This document shows positions 44,712 to 57,244 of a DNA stretch of 64,000 bases, piece by piece (the first letter of the stretch is position 1; each line of letters opens with the position of its first letter). The position numbers were made by a program, and so were the translations under genes. The DNA lies in contig AZLU01000048.1 of the NCBI GenBank assembly GCA_002224055.1, positions 55,757 to 119,756 on the forward strand, read 5' to 3'. The notes beneath the pieces are model-generated. The model did not search any database. It saw only the letters and a list, made by a program, of their open reading frames with translations, and was not told the origin of the DNA. This DNA comes from Pezizomycotina sp. ARF18. Lineage: Eukaryota > Ascomycota.

Positions 44712-45810
44712 TTAACTTTGCAAGCTCGAGCGGGTATCTTAAAACCCTCGGCTCGAGCGAATACTTCTACGGTTCGGACGGGTGGAACACGCGCCGCTCC
44801 GTCCAGACGCACCGTGAGGTAGAACATACGGGCGGAACGGCTTTGTCGGGGTATTTCCCGAGAATCTTGAGCACGCTGAGAACCCGAGGGAACCGAGGAC
44901 GCTGAGATTCTCGACGTCACTGAGGACATTGAGACCCCCAGTAACGAGAGTTGGGCGGCATGGGCAAGAGGGGGAGCATATCGACGTTGACCATGGTCCG
45001 GGCTGGTAGCATAGTTTAATTTCGCGCAGCGCATGGCATCAACTCACTAGTACAGCCAAAGCCGTACATTTGTTGCACAATTCAAAGCACGGAACAATTT
45101 AGGGGCTGGGACACATCTTGTGCAGATACCGGGACTCGGAGACCCTAGATGTAGCAGAGAATTCAAGCCGTATGATTTCGGATATCATGGTTATAAAGCA
45201 GCAGTTATTCAATGTTATTTAAAATATGGATATCTAAAAACAACTAGTCCCTCTTCCTCCCAAGCCTCTCCACCTGCGAAGAAAATATAAATACATAATC
45301 TAAAAGAAACCCTCAAGTAGCAACACCGCTAATCGCATCGTGTTTATCCCAAACAGGTTAATAGGGCGTACATGCGGAAACAATTCGTAGAAGAAAGTAA
45401 ACTTGACGATGCGGAAATGTCGTTGCATGATGAGGATTCGTAAAGTGAGAGGGAAAAAAAAAATTCCTTCTCTTGTGATCGGTTTATAAGTGGTTTAGTA
45501 CAGAGTATAAAGCGTAAAAAGTGTAGGAAGGGGGGTTGTTCTTGCTATGCGGAGGCGAAGGCGGACAAGAGGGAAGAGGTAGAAGAGGAGGAAGAAGGGG
45601 GTGTTTTTCTGCTTACTGGTGTTCGCCTTTGATGCCTGAAAGAAAATAATACAGTTAGAAAGGATATATACCCGCTTGAGAAGTATACATTTTTTTTCTT
45701 CAAGCAGTTTTTTCGCGTTATGTAAAGTAGTAAAAAATCGAGTAAAACGAGGTTAATAGTCGACCGCCCACTGGCATGCTTTCGAAAAGTGTAGTTTAAT
45801 AGTATCCGGA
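44712..45810. other. Intergenic, 3' trailer region
   Basis: Coding texture on the plus strand continues weakly to about 44,990 (FASSSGYLKTLGSSEYFYGS), so the F-box/LRR-like gene may extend. From 45,050 to 45,810 nothing is supported. Confidence 0.4.
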
Positions 45811-48800
45811 TCAGTCTTGCTGATCATCCTCCTCCTCGTCGTGCGGTGGCGGCGGCAAAACCGGCGGGTCCAGCATTTCCCGATAAACGCCGGATCCCGT
45901 TGAAGTCCGGCTCCATTTCCAATCCTTGCTCGTCGTCTTCTACATGGTTCTCCTCGTTCAAACCCTTAGCTCCTTGACTTTGAAGAACACGTGCCCTAAG
46001 TGCCGCCCAACGATTCAGATTGTCTCGCTCTTGCGGACCCGACTCGTTGTATATACTGAATACCGTGCGGCCAGGATTCGGATCCCTTACGGGATGGGAT
46101 TCGACAGAAGCGGGACTGGATCCGTATGATCGTGCGGCGCGGAGTGAACTTGGTGAGGCACGTTGGCCGCATCCAGGTCGATGATCTCTAAACCCACCGG
46201 CATACCCAAAGCTTCGTTGTCATCGTGACCGTTCATCGCCGGAGAAGCACTACCGGAATGTTCCGACTGGGGTGATCGGGACCTATCTCCATTGATTGAG
46301 GGAGAAGGTGGGGCGGAGTATTCCTCGTCGGCGCTGGTGGCGTAGCTGAGCGGGGAACTGATGTCGGAGCCTGCTAGAGCTGCAAGTTCTTGAGTACCAC
46401 GGTAGTCACCGATGTTGGAGTCCTGGTCCATCCCGTCGCCGCCATTAACGGCCGAAGCTGTGTCATCCTCGGAAAGGGAAGCGAACGAGTCCTCACCATC
46501 GGAGTGCAGCGGGAGCTCCGGAAGCGAATCCAGCTGAGTACCGGCCACCCCCGCGGCTCCTTCATCGGGATCGTCGTCATCTCGGTGGGGACCCAGGCGG
46601 TTACTGTGTCCATCAGGCGGCGGAGATTGCGCCACCAAAACCTCATCCTCGGATCCGTCTTGTGCGTCCGCGTCCTCACCGTCCGTAGAATTCCCGTCAT
46701 GTGAAGTACTTTGGGAAGCTAGCTGCGGATCAAGCATAATTCCCTCGTTGCCATAATCTTGATCCCACGTTCCAGGGATCTGGCGCGTGCCAAAGCTTGC
46801 AGCGTTCGAGCACGCGCAGCGGGGGCCATGGCTTCTACCGGTTCGATATGAGCAGCATAATAGTCCGGAGCAAGAGGGCCATCGACGGCGGGGTCGTAGT
46901 CAGCGAGGTACATCGTCTCGATTGTCCCGTAGGGCATCAACTGCCCGTTGTCGTCCAGAGGAGGTCCTGAGATTGCATTACGCCTTCCGATGGGCATGGA
47001 AGATCCTTCAATTTTTGGAAAATTTATTAGCGATCTAGCTATTGTCAAATTGGAGAAACAGGATGATGGATACCAAAGCAATGTTGAAGGATTGGGAGGG
47101 AAAGAATACCAAGTCTATTAGGCCTTCCATCGTCACCGACCAAATGGCTCGGGGTGCCTACCACAAAGGGCTAAGTTAGTTTTACGACCAAAGCGCAGGA
47201 AGAACATTATCCAAAAAGTAGACCCCACGCAGTCTTACAAAAAACCGGTGAAGGAGACGATAGAGCACATACCGTAGGCGCTCATGAACGCGAGCATGTT
47301 GACGCCACCATTAATCCCGCCGCCGGCCACAATATTACTACTCCACCCACGATCTATAGAAAAAAGGGGGGGAAAAAAGATTGAAAAAAGCGAACGTGAG
47401 CATGACGATCTATTTACTAGTGCAGCACGTAGCTATAAGAAAACAGAAAAAGACCCTTCACGGCAGAGCTTTATCCGACTTACTACTAGAAGCGCTACCC
47501 CTCGACTGTCCAGCAGCGGAACTCGACAACGACCGGTACCGGCCGCAGTCCTTGACATGGAGGAAGTCTCGGAAGCTAAAATTTGTAAGAGGAGCTGTCG
47601 GCATTGATATTTACTAGAAAGAAAGGTTCAAACTTTTTCATCTACTTACCCTGTGGCGATCGACGCGTCCCGTAGTATTACCAGTGGTGGGACGGGAAGC
47701 AGACGAATTACTCGAGCCGGGGAACTCGAGCGGGACATAAGCTTTTCTCCCGAAAGGCAAAGGAAACCGTCAGCATTGCTATACCCGGACGAAGGATTGA
47801 AAGTTTTGGTCTACTTACTCCTCTGGCGGCTGCCAGCAGCTGCAGGGACCTGAGGATGACCAGCACTGTCCCATGATGCAAAGATCTGTTTGTAATCTGT
47901 GACTGAAAAACCAAAAACCCCGTTAGTAAAAGGCAAAGTAGAAAACCGCCGTAGAAGGTAAAGCCGGAAATTTGGGATCTAATTACCTGGCTGATCCTCG
48001 CCGGCTCCCGCGGTCGTATTAGCTCTAGGAGGAGCGAACCGATGACGAGCATTACCGGCACCGGAGGCCGCCGCGCTCATAGATCCCGAGAAAAAATTGT
48101 GACCTGAAATTGAGAAACGAAAGCGTCAGTAAATTCCAAACAGAACAAGGCCGTGAAAAGGGAAAGACTAGAAAAGAATTCAAGGGGAAGTTGTGTATAC
48201 TTACTCTGATTCCTATCATGCTGTCCCGCGACCGGAACAGCAGGTCGAGGACCAGCAATGTGAGCACCAGTGGTGGGCGCATTACTTGAGCATGACGGTA
48301 TCATTGCAGCTATAACTGAAAAGGAACTCGTTACTGTCACCATCTCCAGAAAAAGAATTTGGGGCAAAAATTGGAGTTTGAATAATTCGAAATACCATTA
48401 TTAATAGCTACAATGGCTGCTGCCTTGGCGGCACTACGCCGAAGAGCATCGCGCACGAACCTCCCTACGGAAACCCCGCTCTAGAACACCCAATCAAAAA
48501 AGTTAAGTAGTCCGTAATTATCTTCACTTGAAATCTTACTGGGAAAACATGATTCAAAAAAAATGGAAGGGGAGGGTATCGGCGGCTCACTTTCGTCCGG
48601 GTCACCGCTACCCTAAGGCCCGAGGGACGCTCTTGACCTAGATAAAATGCATTAGCTTCAATCACTTACCCAAGAATCCTACAAAGAGAAAGGACGCAGG
48701 TGAAGTTGAAGTTGGTCTCTTTCATCCAATCGTGAAACTGGGTAAAAACATAGAAGCTCACCTTCCATCATCTCGTCGTTTTGTTCATTATTGACGTCCG

Positions 48801-49290
48801 TACCATCTTCATGCTCTTCACCGAGAGCCTCTGTGGATTAGGAAATGACGCCTGTTAGTTTTACACAACAAGAAAAACAATGGAACAGGGAGGAAAAAGA
48901 TGTTTTGACTCGGATAGGAGAGTGTGGAGGAAAAAGAAATCTCACTGCGGCGTGGTTGCTACCGGCATGGTAGTACTCCGAACCCTTCACGTGAGACATC
49001 TCGACATCTTCGTCTTCGTCACTTGAAGCGCCGGCTTCACGGCAGTGGGGGCCGCAAGAAGGGTTATCCGTCGACCTAGACGGGTTCGTTGAAGAAGTTT
49101 GGTTTGAAGGAGAGGAATTGGAGGGGTGCGGAGGTGAAGGCGAGGGGCCGGGTGAGCGTACCCTACGCCTGATTTGTGATGAGGACGTTCGGTCCGGGGG
49201 CGGAGAGGCTGAACGACGACGGAAGCGCGGGCGCCCCCGTTCGGGCCAATCTCCCTCGCCGGCGCCACCGAGGGAAGTTCCAGTCTTCAT
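45811..49290 (-). CDS. Ser/Pro/Asp-rich multi-exon protein
   Basis: The ATG at 49290 opens MKTGTSLGGAGEGDWPERGR and an Arg/Ser/Pro-rich region, then an acidic block (SSDEDEDVEMSHVKGSEYYH). At least nine short exons of 30-150 bases follow, separated by introns of 60-130 bases with good GTAAGT or GTGAGT donors. They encode pieces such as ALGEEHEDGTDVNNEQNDEM, SNAPTTGAHIAGPRPAVPVA, SAAASGAGNARHRFAPPRAN, TDYKQIFASWDSAGHPQVPA and SSNSSASRPTTGNTTGRVD. A large last exon (from about 47,010) reads MPIGRRNAISGPPLDDNGQL and a long Asp/Ser-rich tail, ending PPVLPPPPHDEEDDQQD at 45811. It is probably a disordered nuclear protein; no folded domain is seen. Three frame changes lie in the last exon near 46,755, 46,095 and 45,850. 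Confidence 0.6.
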
Positions 49291-50326
49291 CTTTTACAAA
49301 AGGACAAGGCTATAACAAAGGGAAAGAGTAGCAAGTATTGTAATAATACAAGAATAATTTTGTATTAGCGCTTATCGTGCTTGGATCCAACTCGTTTAAG
49401 ATTTTGGTTAAGTTGATTTGGTTGACATGGGTGAGGTGAGTGGTGAGTTGAGCGCCAGAAATCATGTGGAGGTGGAAGGGTCAATTTAAAGAAAGTCCAT
49501 TAGCCGCTGGCGCTTAATTTTTTTTAAATTTTATTATTTTTTTTTGCCGGCTAAAAAAAGGAAAGAAAAAAAAAAAGGGCCATTTGATGACTAGGGCTTC
49601 AGCCCTCTAGGGCACGAAGGGCATGCTACTGGAGGAGAAAGATTTTCAGTTTTAATTGAATGAGGCTGCAAGAAGCTGTTGATATGCATCTGTAGTTCAG
49701 TGAGGACACCTCTCTTCACGATATGCGCAGCTGCTGTGTCCAGGATCAGTGACTTACGATTCCGCTCACTCGCAACCCGAATCCGAGCCTTCAAGATTTC
49801 TAATTCGTGCTATGATGGGCTACGGCATGAAGACTGGCATTTCTACGGAGTATGAGAATATAGCGAAACCGAGGTCATTGCTTCGGCTTGCTGGTGACTT
49901 TACGTGTTAAGGGATGTTTTAAGTCTCCCCGATGAAAGGGATATATACGTGTATCACCTAGACTTTCTTGTGCGCCATATACACTCTCTCAAACAATCTT
50001 GCATAGATAGCTCTATCAGTCGATGAAATTGCACTTCAAACCCTTACACTGTGGATGTCGTCGAGAACAAAGTATTAACGTTCGCTTATTCCCCTTGATG
50101 CAATTTAGTTTCAGCTTGCTAGCTAGTGTCAACTATCTGGGTATTAGCTTTATAGAGGAGAAACGGAGAACATCCAATGATTATAGAAAGATATCAAATA
50201 AACAACGAAACGCCACTACATGCAGTGCTTCTCTCGTGAAAAAAACAAATAAAACATAGTAACATGATCTTTTGTGAATATTTAAGTAAAAACGCCATAA
50301 AACAGAAACCCAGAGAGTGCAAAGTA
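49291..50326. other. Intergenic, no supported gene
   Basis: Upstream region of the 49.3-kb minus gene. T-rich and A-rich tracts at 49,515-49,580 are prominent. Open frames at 49,591-50,259 have no motif. Confidence 0.45.
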
Positions 50327-52423
50327 TTAGAAGTTATAATAGTGCAGGGGACAAAGTGGAAGGGGTATATTATGCTGAGAACAGACGGGAGTATAGTAGA
50401 TAAGGGTGAGCGTTTTAGAGGAATCGAAAGGAAATGGAGCTTTTATGTAGGAGAAGTCAACCATATACCTCATTATCGTCATCATCTTGTCCGTTAGGCG
50501 TCGACGATTCCTCCACCAAAACCTCCCATATGCTTCAATAATCTTCCTCATTCTAATGTTAATAAACCATCTATCCCGCATCCCTTCCATCATCGCTCCT
50601 GGCAGTATCATCCCTTCCTCCTCTTCCTCGTCCTCTTCCTCCACGTCCTCATCCTCCTTCAAGTAAGTCGCTTTTCCCTTCCCTTTGTGACCCGCAAACA
50701 AGTCAATAGCAAAAGCTTTCCCGAAATCTCCAATATCAGTCCCTTTCTCCCCCTTCCCGAGCTCATAGGGAACTTTTCCACCGAATTTGATCGTAACATC
50801 GGAGGAGAGGTTAAAATTTGGCTTGGGAGGGAGGGAGGAGGCAGCCGTAGTACCGTCAGGGAAGACGAAGTTGGGGTATTGTCGTTCGAAGCGGGTCGGC
50901 TCGGGGGAGAAGTAACGGTGACGCGGCGATGGTGGGTGGTGGCGGTGTTACGGGCGGCGGAGGCGTTGACAGTTTCGTTGTTGCGGGAGGAAGTGTTGTT
51001 GTTGAGGGTGGGGGAGGCGTTGTTGTCACGATTGCGGGAGGAAGTGATGTTTTTGTCGTGATCGCGGGAGGAAGTCTCGTGAATGTCCTTATGTCTCCTC
51101 TGCCAGTACAGGGGATCACTGCGATTCCCATACTCGTCAAACTCACTGTTGAGGTTCTCATAGTGAGGGTGCTTTTTTCTTACTCCCCTCAGCGTACCAG
51201 GGCAACGCCGGTTGTTCTTTGACGTACCCACGCGGCAAGTTAGCCTGAAGCTGCAGAGCGTGCTCCAGGACATGACTACGCTGCTGTTGATCGCCTCCTT
51301 GCGGATAAAGCATGTTCAACGTTGTTTGCGGATCTGACGGGATGTCGTATACGTCGATATTGAAAGTACCGCGCATCCCCGCTGGAGAAACTGTAATTGT
51401 GAATTGAAGAACCGGTCGCTGACCTTTGAGATTCGCGAGCGGGTGAATTTCTTGCAGTCCTTGCAGAAGTACCGGAGCTGAGCAAAGTGGAGGTGGAACT
51501 GTTTGCAGCTGGAGAATTCTGACGGCCTTGTGGAGAATACCCGGTCAAACCCGACGTAGTAGAAGCAAACAGATTACTGGCAGCGGACGAGTGGGGGCTG
51601 CGAGTCTCGGTGATGGGGACTCCACCAGAGCCGGAGTAATCCGTATCAGCGTGCTCGCTACCATTGCCGTTCATGTGCACGCCATTGATGTTGGAGTTGC
51701 CGCCGTTGGTGGAGGAGGAGGAGAGGCTGTTCGCAGCGTCCATGATACTCGAAGACAGTAGGAGCGGCGGCGGGACGTTCGATGAGTTGTTGTGATTGAT
51801 GTTTGCAAGATTGTGACCGATTGGGCTAGAGGGCGGCGCAGCTGGAACTGTGGGGGAGTCGGTGCCGTTCGTGAGTGTATTGTTGTTGTTGATGTACGTA
51901 GCGAAAGAGTGGTGTGTAGGAGTCGAAGGTGGAGCGGGCGGTTCAAGTGGCGAGTCGTGCAGCGTACGATATCCCCTCCTTGAGCTATAGTACGCTGGTT
52001 AACCGGTAGATAAATGTCCTCTTCGGTGAAGTTCAGGTTTCCTAACCTTCTGATTAATCCCGTATTGCGGCCGATGGTCTCGTTGAGAGCATGAAAGTCG
52101 AAGCGGCCCTCTTGATGATTATTTGGACTAGCGGAGGTTGGAGAGAGGTTGGAGGTTGCGGGGAGGGTGAGTTGGTTGTTGGACAACGGAGTGAAATAGG
52201 GAGTGACTAGATTTATTTGGGAAGAAGGAGAAATAGGGTTATTAGCATTCATATACACTTACTTGTAATAAAAAAGCGAGCAAAATACAAGTCAATCCAG
52301 GAATCCGATACTCACCGAAGTTGACATTTCTCGGACTTCGCAGCTCCCTGCTGATTGGGAGAAACGGCGGCGGCGGATTCTCACTTCGCGATCCCTCTTA
52401 GGGGGTCGTTGATCGTCGTCCAT
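50327..52423 (-). CDS. Ser/Asn/Thr-rich multi-exon protein
   Basis: The ATG at 52423 gives MDDDQRPPKRDREVRIRRRR, donor GTGAGT near 52,316. The next exon reads NANNPISPSSQINLVTPYFT, GRFDFHALNETIGRNTGLIR and LNFTEEDIYLPVNQRTIAQG. A frame change near 51,975 leads to PPEPPAPPSTPTHHSFATYI and a long Ser/Asn/Gly-rich stretch. Then NIDVYDIPSDPQTTLNMLYP, YVKEQPALPWY, YGNRSDPLYWQRRHKDIHET and three TSSR[DN] repeats follow. After another frame change come SDVTIKFGGKVPYELGKGEK, FAIDLFAGHKGKGKATYLKE and a Glu/Asp-rich run, then RDRWFINIRMRKIIEAYGRF. It is probably a disordered regulatory protein; no domain is recognised. It lies head-to-tail upstream of the similar Ser/Pro-rich gene at 45.8-49.3 kb. The 3' end is approximate. 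Confidence 0.55.
50983..51075. repeat. Three dispersed copies of GCGGGAGGAAGT
   Basis: The 12-base word occurs at 50,983, 51,034 and 51,064 within the coding region. On the minus strand it encodes the repeated peptide TSSR followed by Asp or Asn. Confidence 0.75.
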
Positions 52424-54452
52424 ATCTTATATCTCTTATTATATTGATAGTATTGTATATCGTCTTTTTTTTTTATCTTTTTTTTTTTTAATTTGATATC
52501 GTTGATTGTTCTGATTGATTGTTTTGCGTAGTTGGTGATTTCCATGTTTGCTCTCCCCGGCGGAATCGGTTTTGAGGTTGCGGTGAGCGTGCGGTGCGAT
52601 GCTTAAAACCGCACGATCGCGGTTGGCAATATACGCTAAGCGCGCGTTAACCTGGTGTTGAGGGTAAAATTGTCATTTTTGACTTGGCACTACCTGTCTC
52701 GGGCGCGGCAGACATGCACTCGCGGCTCCTCGCAGTACATAGAGGGAGATACAAGATGATATCAAGAGGCTACGAGGGCTCGATGATATGACGCGATCGT
52801 GAGTTCATGACTTATATGGCGTTTCATGGCAATCGGTGGAACTACCCAGCATAGAGGATTTCTTAGCAAGAAAGAGCAAGCCCAGGTCCCCACCCGGTAG
52901 TCCATGGATCCATGGATCACGTACTTCACAACTTGTCTGACCGGACCCGCCGAATTGTTAAGAAGAGTCTATCTCAGAATAGTGACATTGGTGTTGAAAA
53001 TATTTAGTCTCTGCATTTCCTTTCCTTTGTTTCCCTAAGAACCGTGAATACTTGGCTTCCATCATGTGTCGGCTTTCGACACGAAAGTTAGGGTGCTTAG
53101 GGGCGCCCTTCAGGGGTATAAATGGAAATCTTACAAAAGAGTAGCCTGAGAAGGATACATGAATTAAGAAACTCATAGACGTTACAATGATAAACATCGC
53201 AGCATATTATTCCATATCAACTTTAACTATCCATCGCGCGGGTAACCGATAAAGCGATAACAAAGAAGTAAAGCGAGGTAATGTCTCAAATACTTAGTAC
53301 ATAGACGTCGGCACCGGAATTACATGTTTCTCCGATACCACGAATCTGAACAGTAATTAGTAGATAGTATCGCCATTACGGAAATGGGCACTAAATGGTT
53401 TCTATGTGATAACAATTTCGATATTGATCGCCTATCGAGGTCTTTCCAGATATCAGTCGAAACGAAACGAAACGAAACGAAGCATGAACAGCTTTTTACA
53501 TGTGATCATCAGATCCATATATCAGAAAAAACGTGAAGAAAAAGCTCGGCAAATTTCTTATACCGGGCAACTTCGTGGATCCACGTGGAGTAACCGGACG
53601 CGATTCACCAGGTTTTCACTTAAATGTCAGCTTATCGCGAATTTTTTTATTGGCAAGGTTCAGGGGCATAATCACGAGAAGACGAGTTCCGACACTTTTT
53701 CTCTCTTCCGGATCAAATTCTTGTCTGAACCCTGGATTCATCAGAAATATAAGCCTCAAGCCACTCCATAACGTCAATAAGACAGCGGCAAGCGCAATTT
53801 ACGGATCCGAGATGGCAGGTTGCCGGCCTGTTCAGCCTTATCGATTAGTGGCTGGTGCGATAGAAAACAAGAATCTAGGATAACGATCGGTGGATATAGG
53901 TACAACGTGATTTTAAGCATCATGCCATTATCCGAGCAAAACTCAAATACTGGAAAAAAATTTTCTGCTAGTGGAAAACCACTTCTGAGATATTAGCGTA
54001 CTATCACATGTGTTTATCTACCTTTTATTATCCTATACCAATGAAGCAATATTGCATAAGCGGTGACATTTAAGCATGGCTTCGGTAGAAGCCGCGATTC
54101 CGACGTTGCGATGACTTTTCTTTCTAGTATGGATCGATCCCGCCTTCTAACAGCCGTTTTTGTAATTCGATTAATCCACGCTAGATGGCGATGAAGACGC
54201 TCCACGTCCCTTGTTTTGGGCTGTTAAGTTGGACCCGGAAAATCCATAGTGTCCGGATTACCGACTATACCAAAAGATGTAAAATAAACATTCTTCAGGG
54301 GTCTATCTCGGTACGCATATGCCCTTCATACCTTTCTCTTCAGGTATATAACGCGGCGTCCTTGTCCACCATGGAAACTACGTAGGACCTCTAACACCAG
54401 TTCGACATACAACCAACAATACATAAGATTGAAAAACAACAAGCTAAACACA
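52424..54452. other. Intergenic, 2 kb, no supported gene
   Basis: Divergent upstream region of the minus Ser/Asn-rich gene and the plus MFS gene. It includes T-rich tracts at 52,465-52,495 and a GAAAC pentamer repeat at 53,458-53,481. The plus frames at 53,406-53,883 overlap each other and show no motif. Confidence 0.45.
53458..53481. repeat. CGAAA pentanucleotide repeat
   Basis: Nearly five units of a five-base repeat. Confidence 0.85.
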
Positions 54453-56084
54453 ATGGCAGACGACCGAGCCGTTGCAGCTGCCAACATCACAAATAACAAT
54501 GACACAAGTAACAACAACACAGACGATGAATCCGTCGAGTACAAGGAGCTCGATTGGGACGGTCCCGACGATCCGGAAAACCCTCACAATTGGCCGTTCA
54601 TGTCGAAAGTATACGCGAGCATAATACCAGTAATAAGCGTGCTCGTAGTGTAAGTTCCGCAAAAATCCCTATGCAATCAATATATTAATCCCAGCCCTAC
54701 TTCAGAATATAGTTTGTATCTTTCCACTAATGTTTGATACCTTTTTAGCTCCATCTTCATATCAATCTACGTCCCCGGCGCACCACAAATCCAATACAAA
54801 TACCGCGTCTCCCAAACCGTCTCCCTCCTCCCTTATCCCGCCGTAATCGGCATCGGACTAGGTCCCATGATCGGTGCCCCATCTCCGAATCCGCCGGCCG
54901 CATCGCCGTCTACCGCTTCTCCATCGTCCTCTTCGCGCTCTTCACCTTCGGCTGTGCGCTCTCTAACAACCTCGCGACGTTAATAATATGTCGCTTTCTA
55001 GCAGCGATGTTCGGATCTCCCGCCGTCGCTGTTGGAGCGGGAAGTGTATCCGACGTATGGGATCTGGAAGAGAGCGCCGGAACAGCGGGGAATATCTTCT
55101 TGATGATGGCATTGCTAGGACCCGCTTTGGGACCGCTTATCGGAGGCTTCATAGCGGAGAATAAAAGCTGGCGGTGGTTGATGTGGGCCAATCTAATCCT
55201 CACCGCTCCAGTCTTCCTCAGTCTCATCCCGCCCGCGAAACGTACAAAAACATAATCCTCCGCCGGCGTGCCATAAAACGCGGAATACGCGTACCACCGA
55301 AACCAACTATAAAAGAGGAACTCCGGAATTTATTCGTCGTAACGCTGAAGAGACCAGTACACATGATGCTCACGGAACCGCTGGTTATTTTCACGGCGAT
55401 ATATACCGCGTTCGTGTTCGCTTTGTTGTTTCTTTATTTCGAAGCGATACCGTACGTTATGCTACGCGTCTATCAGTTTAAACTGGGTGAGATTGGAGCT
55501 TGCTTTTCGGCTGTTGCGATCGGGATATTGCTCGCCGGTATTACGTTTTATATCTGCGATAGGCTGTTTTACCAACCGTCGCGGGCGCGCGGGAAGACGC
55601 CGGTACCGGAGAAGAGGTTGTATTCTGCTATGGCAGGTTCGATACTTCTCGTTACGAGTTTGTTTTGGTTCGCGTGGCTGGCGAAGCCGGAATATCACTG
55701 GGCGGTTCCATTGGTAGGGGTGGTGCTATTCGGTGGGGTATGTTTGCTATATACGTTGCTAGCGTGGCGTATATGCTCGACGTGTACGACGCGATGGTGA
55801 GCGCTTCGGCGCTGGCTGGTAATTCTCCTCTTTCGTCTCTATTGTTCACATATTTTCTGATGCTAACTCTTTCTGTGCAATAGCGAATTCGATGTGCCGG
55901 TACGTCCTCGGCGCTGCTTTCCCGCTGTTTCGCGGTGAAGATGTACGACCGTCTCGGAAGGGAGTGGGCGGGTAGTCTGCTCGCCTTCATCGCGGTGGGC
56001 ATGATGCCACTGCCGTGGGTGATGTACAAGTGGGGAGCGGGCATGAGGGCCAGGAGCGCTTATATCAAACATGAATGCAAGTAA
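54453..56084 (+). CDS. DHA1-type MFS exporter
   Basis: The ATG at 54453 opens an Asn/Asp-rich N-terminus and the signature DWDGPDDPENPHNWP (about residues 34-48), typical of fungal drug:H+ antiporters of the TPO/FLR1 group. Intron 1 (GTAAGT near 54,651 to TTTTTAG) precedes PGAPQIQYKYRVSQTVSLLP. Later segments are RIAVYRFSIVLFALFTFGCA, RFLAAMFGSPAVAVGAG, LMMALLGPALGPLIGGFIAE and PETx-like RETYKNIILRRRA. The second half has LVIFTAIYTAFVFALLFLYF and SVAYMLDVYDAMVSASALAG. After an intron ending TGCAATAG come NSMCRYVLGAAFPLF, RLGREWAGSLLAFIAVGMMP and ARSAYIKHECK, stop at 56084. Twelve helices and about 520 residues are expected. Frame changes occur near 54,885, 55,240, 55,750 and 55,920. Substrate cannot be predicted. 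Confidence 0.82.
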
Positions 56085-56835
56085 ATTGGGTCGAATAACA
56101 GAGCTATAGCTATAGATTATGAGTATAGAGCGTAATTATCGCGTAGTGTTTAGTATTATATCAAGAGTTCATTTGTAGGAGAACCAAGGGGCCATGCTAT
56201 TCACGTGGAGATGCCAAACGGACTATGTGTATGCAAGCTCATGAAAACAAAGTTGATCACAAAGGCCGCATTATATTTGAATTCCAAGACAACGATCACA
56301 ATCCTGCGCGATCCGTCTGTTTTGGAACCTTCGATGTTGGAGATTGTAGTTCTACAAACCTCCGAAGCTTGATTTTTTTTTTTGAGTGTAGCCGGACTTG
56401 TCGCCGAGACGGATCGGCAATGATTGACAGCGGCAGAAACTCGTAGAAATACCCCGGAAAACGAATTCCGAAAGCTATCTCCCGCAAATTTCTCAAGGAA
56501 AAAGTCAGGGAAGCAGTCTTCAAAATGAACTCATAATACAAGTAAAAGTAAGACACTACCGTTAAACAATACGTAATACAGATATCAAATGCGAGATCTA
56601 AAGCGATTCCTGTCTTTTCCATCTGTGAATATTGCGTAATAACTTGTTGGGCTGAGAGCAAGAATATGTGCTATATAAATCGTGAACTTCCTGCGTCGAA
56701 TCATCAAAGCTTTGCCCTTCAAAATAAAAAGCGGTATCACTTTACACAAGCAATAGGCATTCCAATAATTCTCATACTTTAACAATAAAACCTTTCACAA
56801 ATACATCAGTCACGATTACGGACGTAGCGCTCATA
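56085..56835. other. Intergenic, no supported gene
   Basis: About 750 bases, AT-rich towards the right. Nothing is seen beyond a probable promoter for the gene at 56,836. Confidence 0.5.
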
Positions 56836-57244
56836 ATGTCCGATACCGACTCCCGCAAGGTCGCCCAAGATGCGGAGCGAGACCTTAACTCCTACGCTGC
56901 AAAAGCCGGCAAGCCAGTCTCCGACACGGCCGCAGAATCAGGCGTTGACGCTTTCGTGCAGAATAAATTCCCTGGTAGCGGTGTCACGTACGGGTCTGAA
57001 GCCAGCGGCGCTGGCGATAACAGAGATATCCCAGAGTCAGAAGGAGGTGGTCAACATACCAGTGGGCGGTAAGATAGCTTTCTGTCATGATATAACGGAA
57101 AGGCGGATGCTGATTTGTTAATATAGGTCGATGAAGGCCAAAGATTTCGAAGGAGAGGGCGGGCCGGAGGTTAAGTCCAAGAAGTACGACGAGGAGCATG
57201 GCGTCGTCAGGATGCTAGATCGAAGAAAGACGCCGGGGACTTAA
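56836..57244 (+). CDS. Small hydrophilic conserved fungal protein
   Basis: Exons 56,836-57,068 and 57,127-57,244 are joined by a 58-base intron (GTAAGA...AATATAG, phase 2) and give an intact 116-residue protein. It begins MSDTDSRKVAQDAERDLNSY, passes FVQNKFPGSGVTYGSEASGA and DIPESEGGGQHTSGR, and ends with MKAKDFEGEGGPEVKSKKYD and RMLDRRKTPGT. There is no signal peptide or membrane segment; Gly, Glu, Lys and Asp dominate. I recall similar short cytosolic proteins of unknown role across ascomycetes with the same FPG-x-x-VTYGS and DFEG-x-GGPE blocks. Composition suggests an intrinsically disordered, possibly stress-related protein, which is inference only. Confidence 0.8.

Noticed and set aside
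46600-50530. Similarity between minus-strand words at 46,615 and 50,495 suggesting that the two Ser-rich genes are duplicates
   Set aside because: The similar stretch is only about 35 bases and is read in different frames in the two genes, so it does not establish paralogy by itself.
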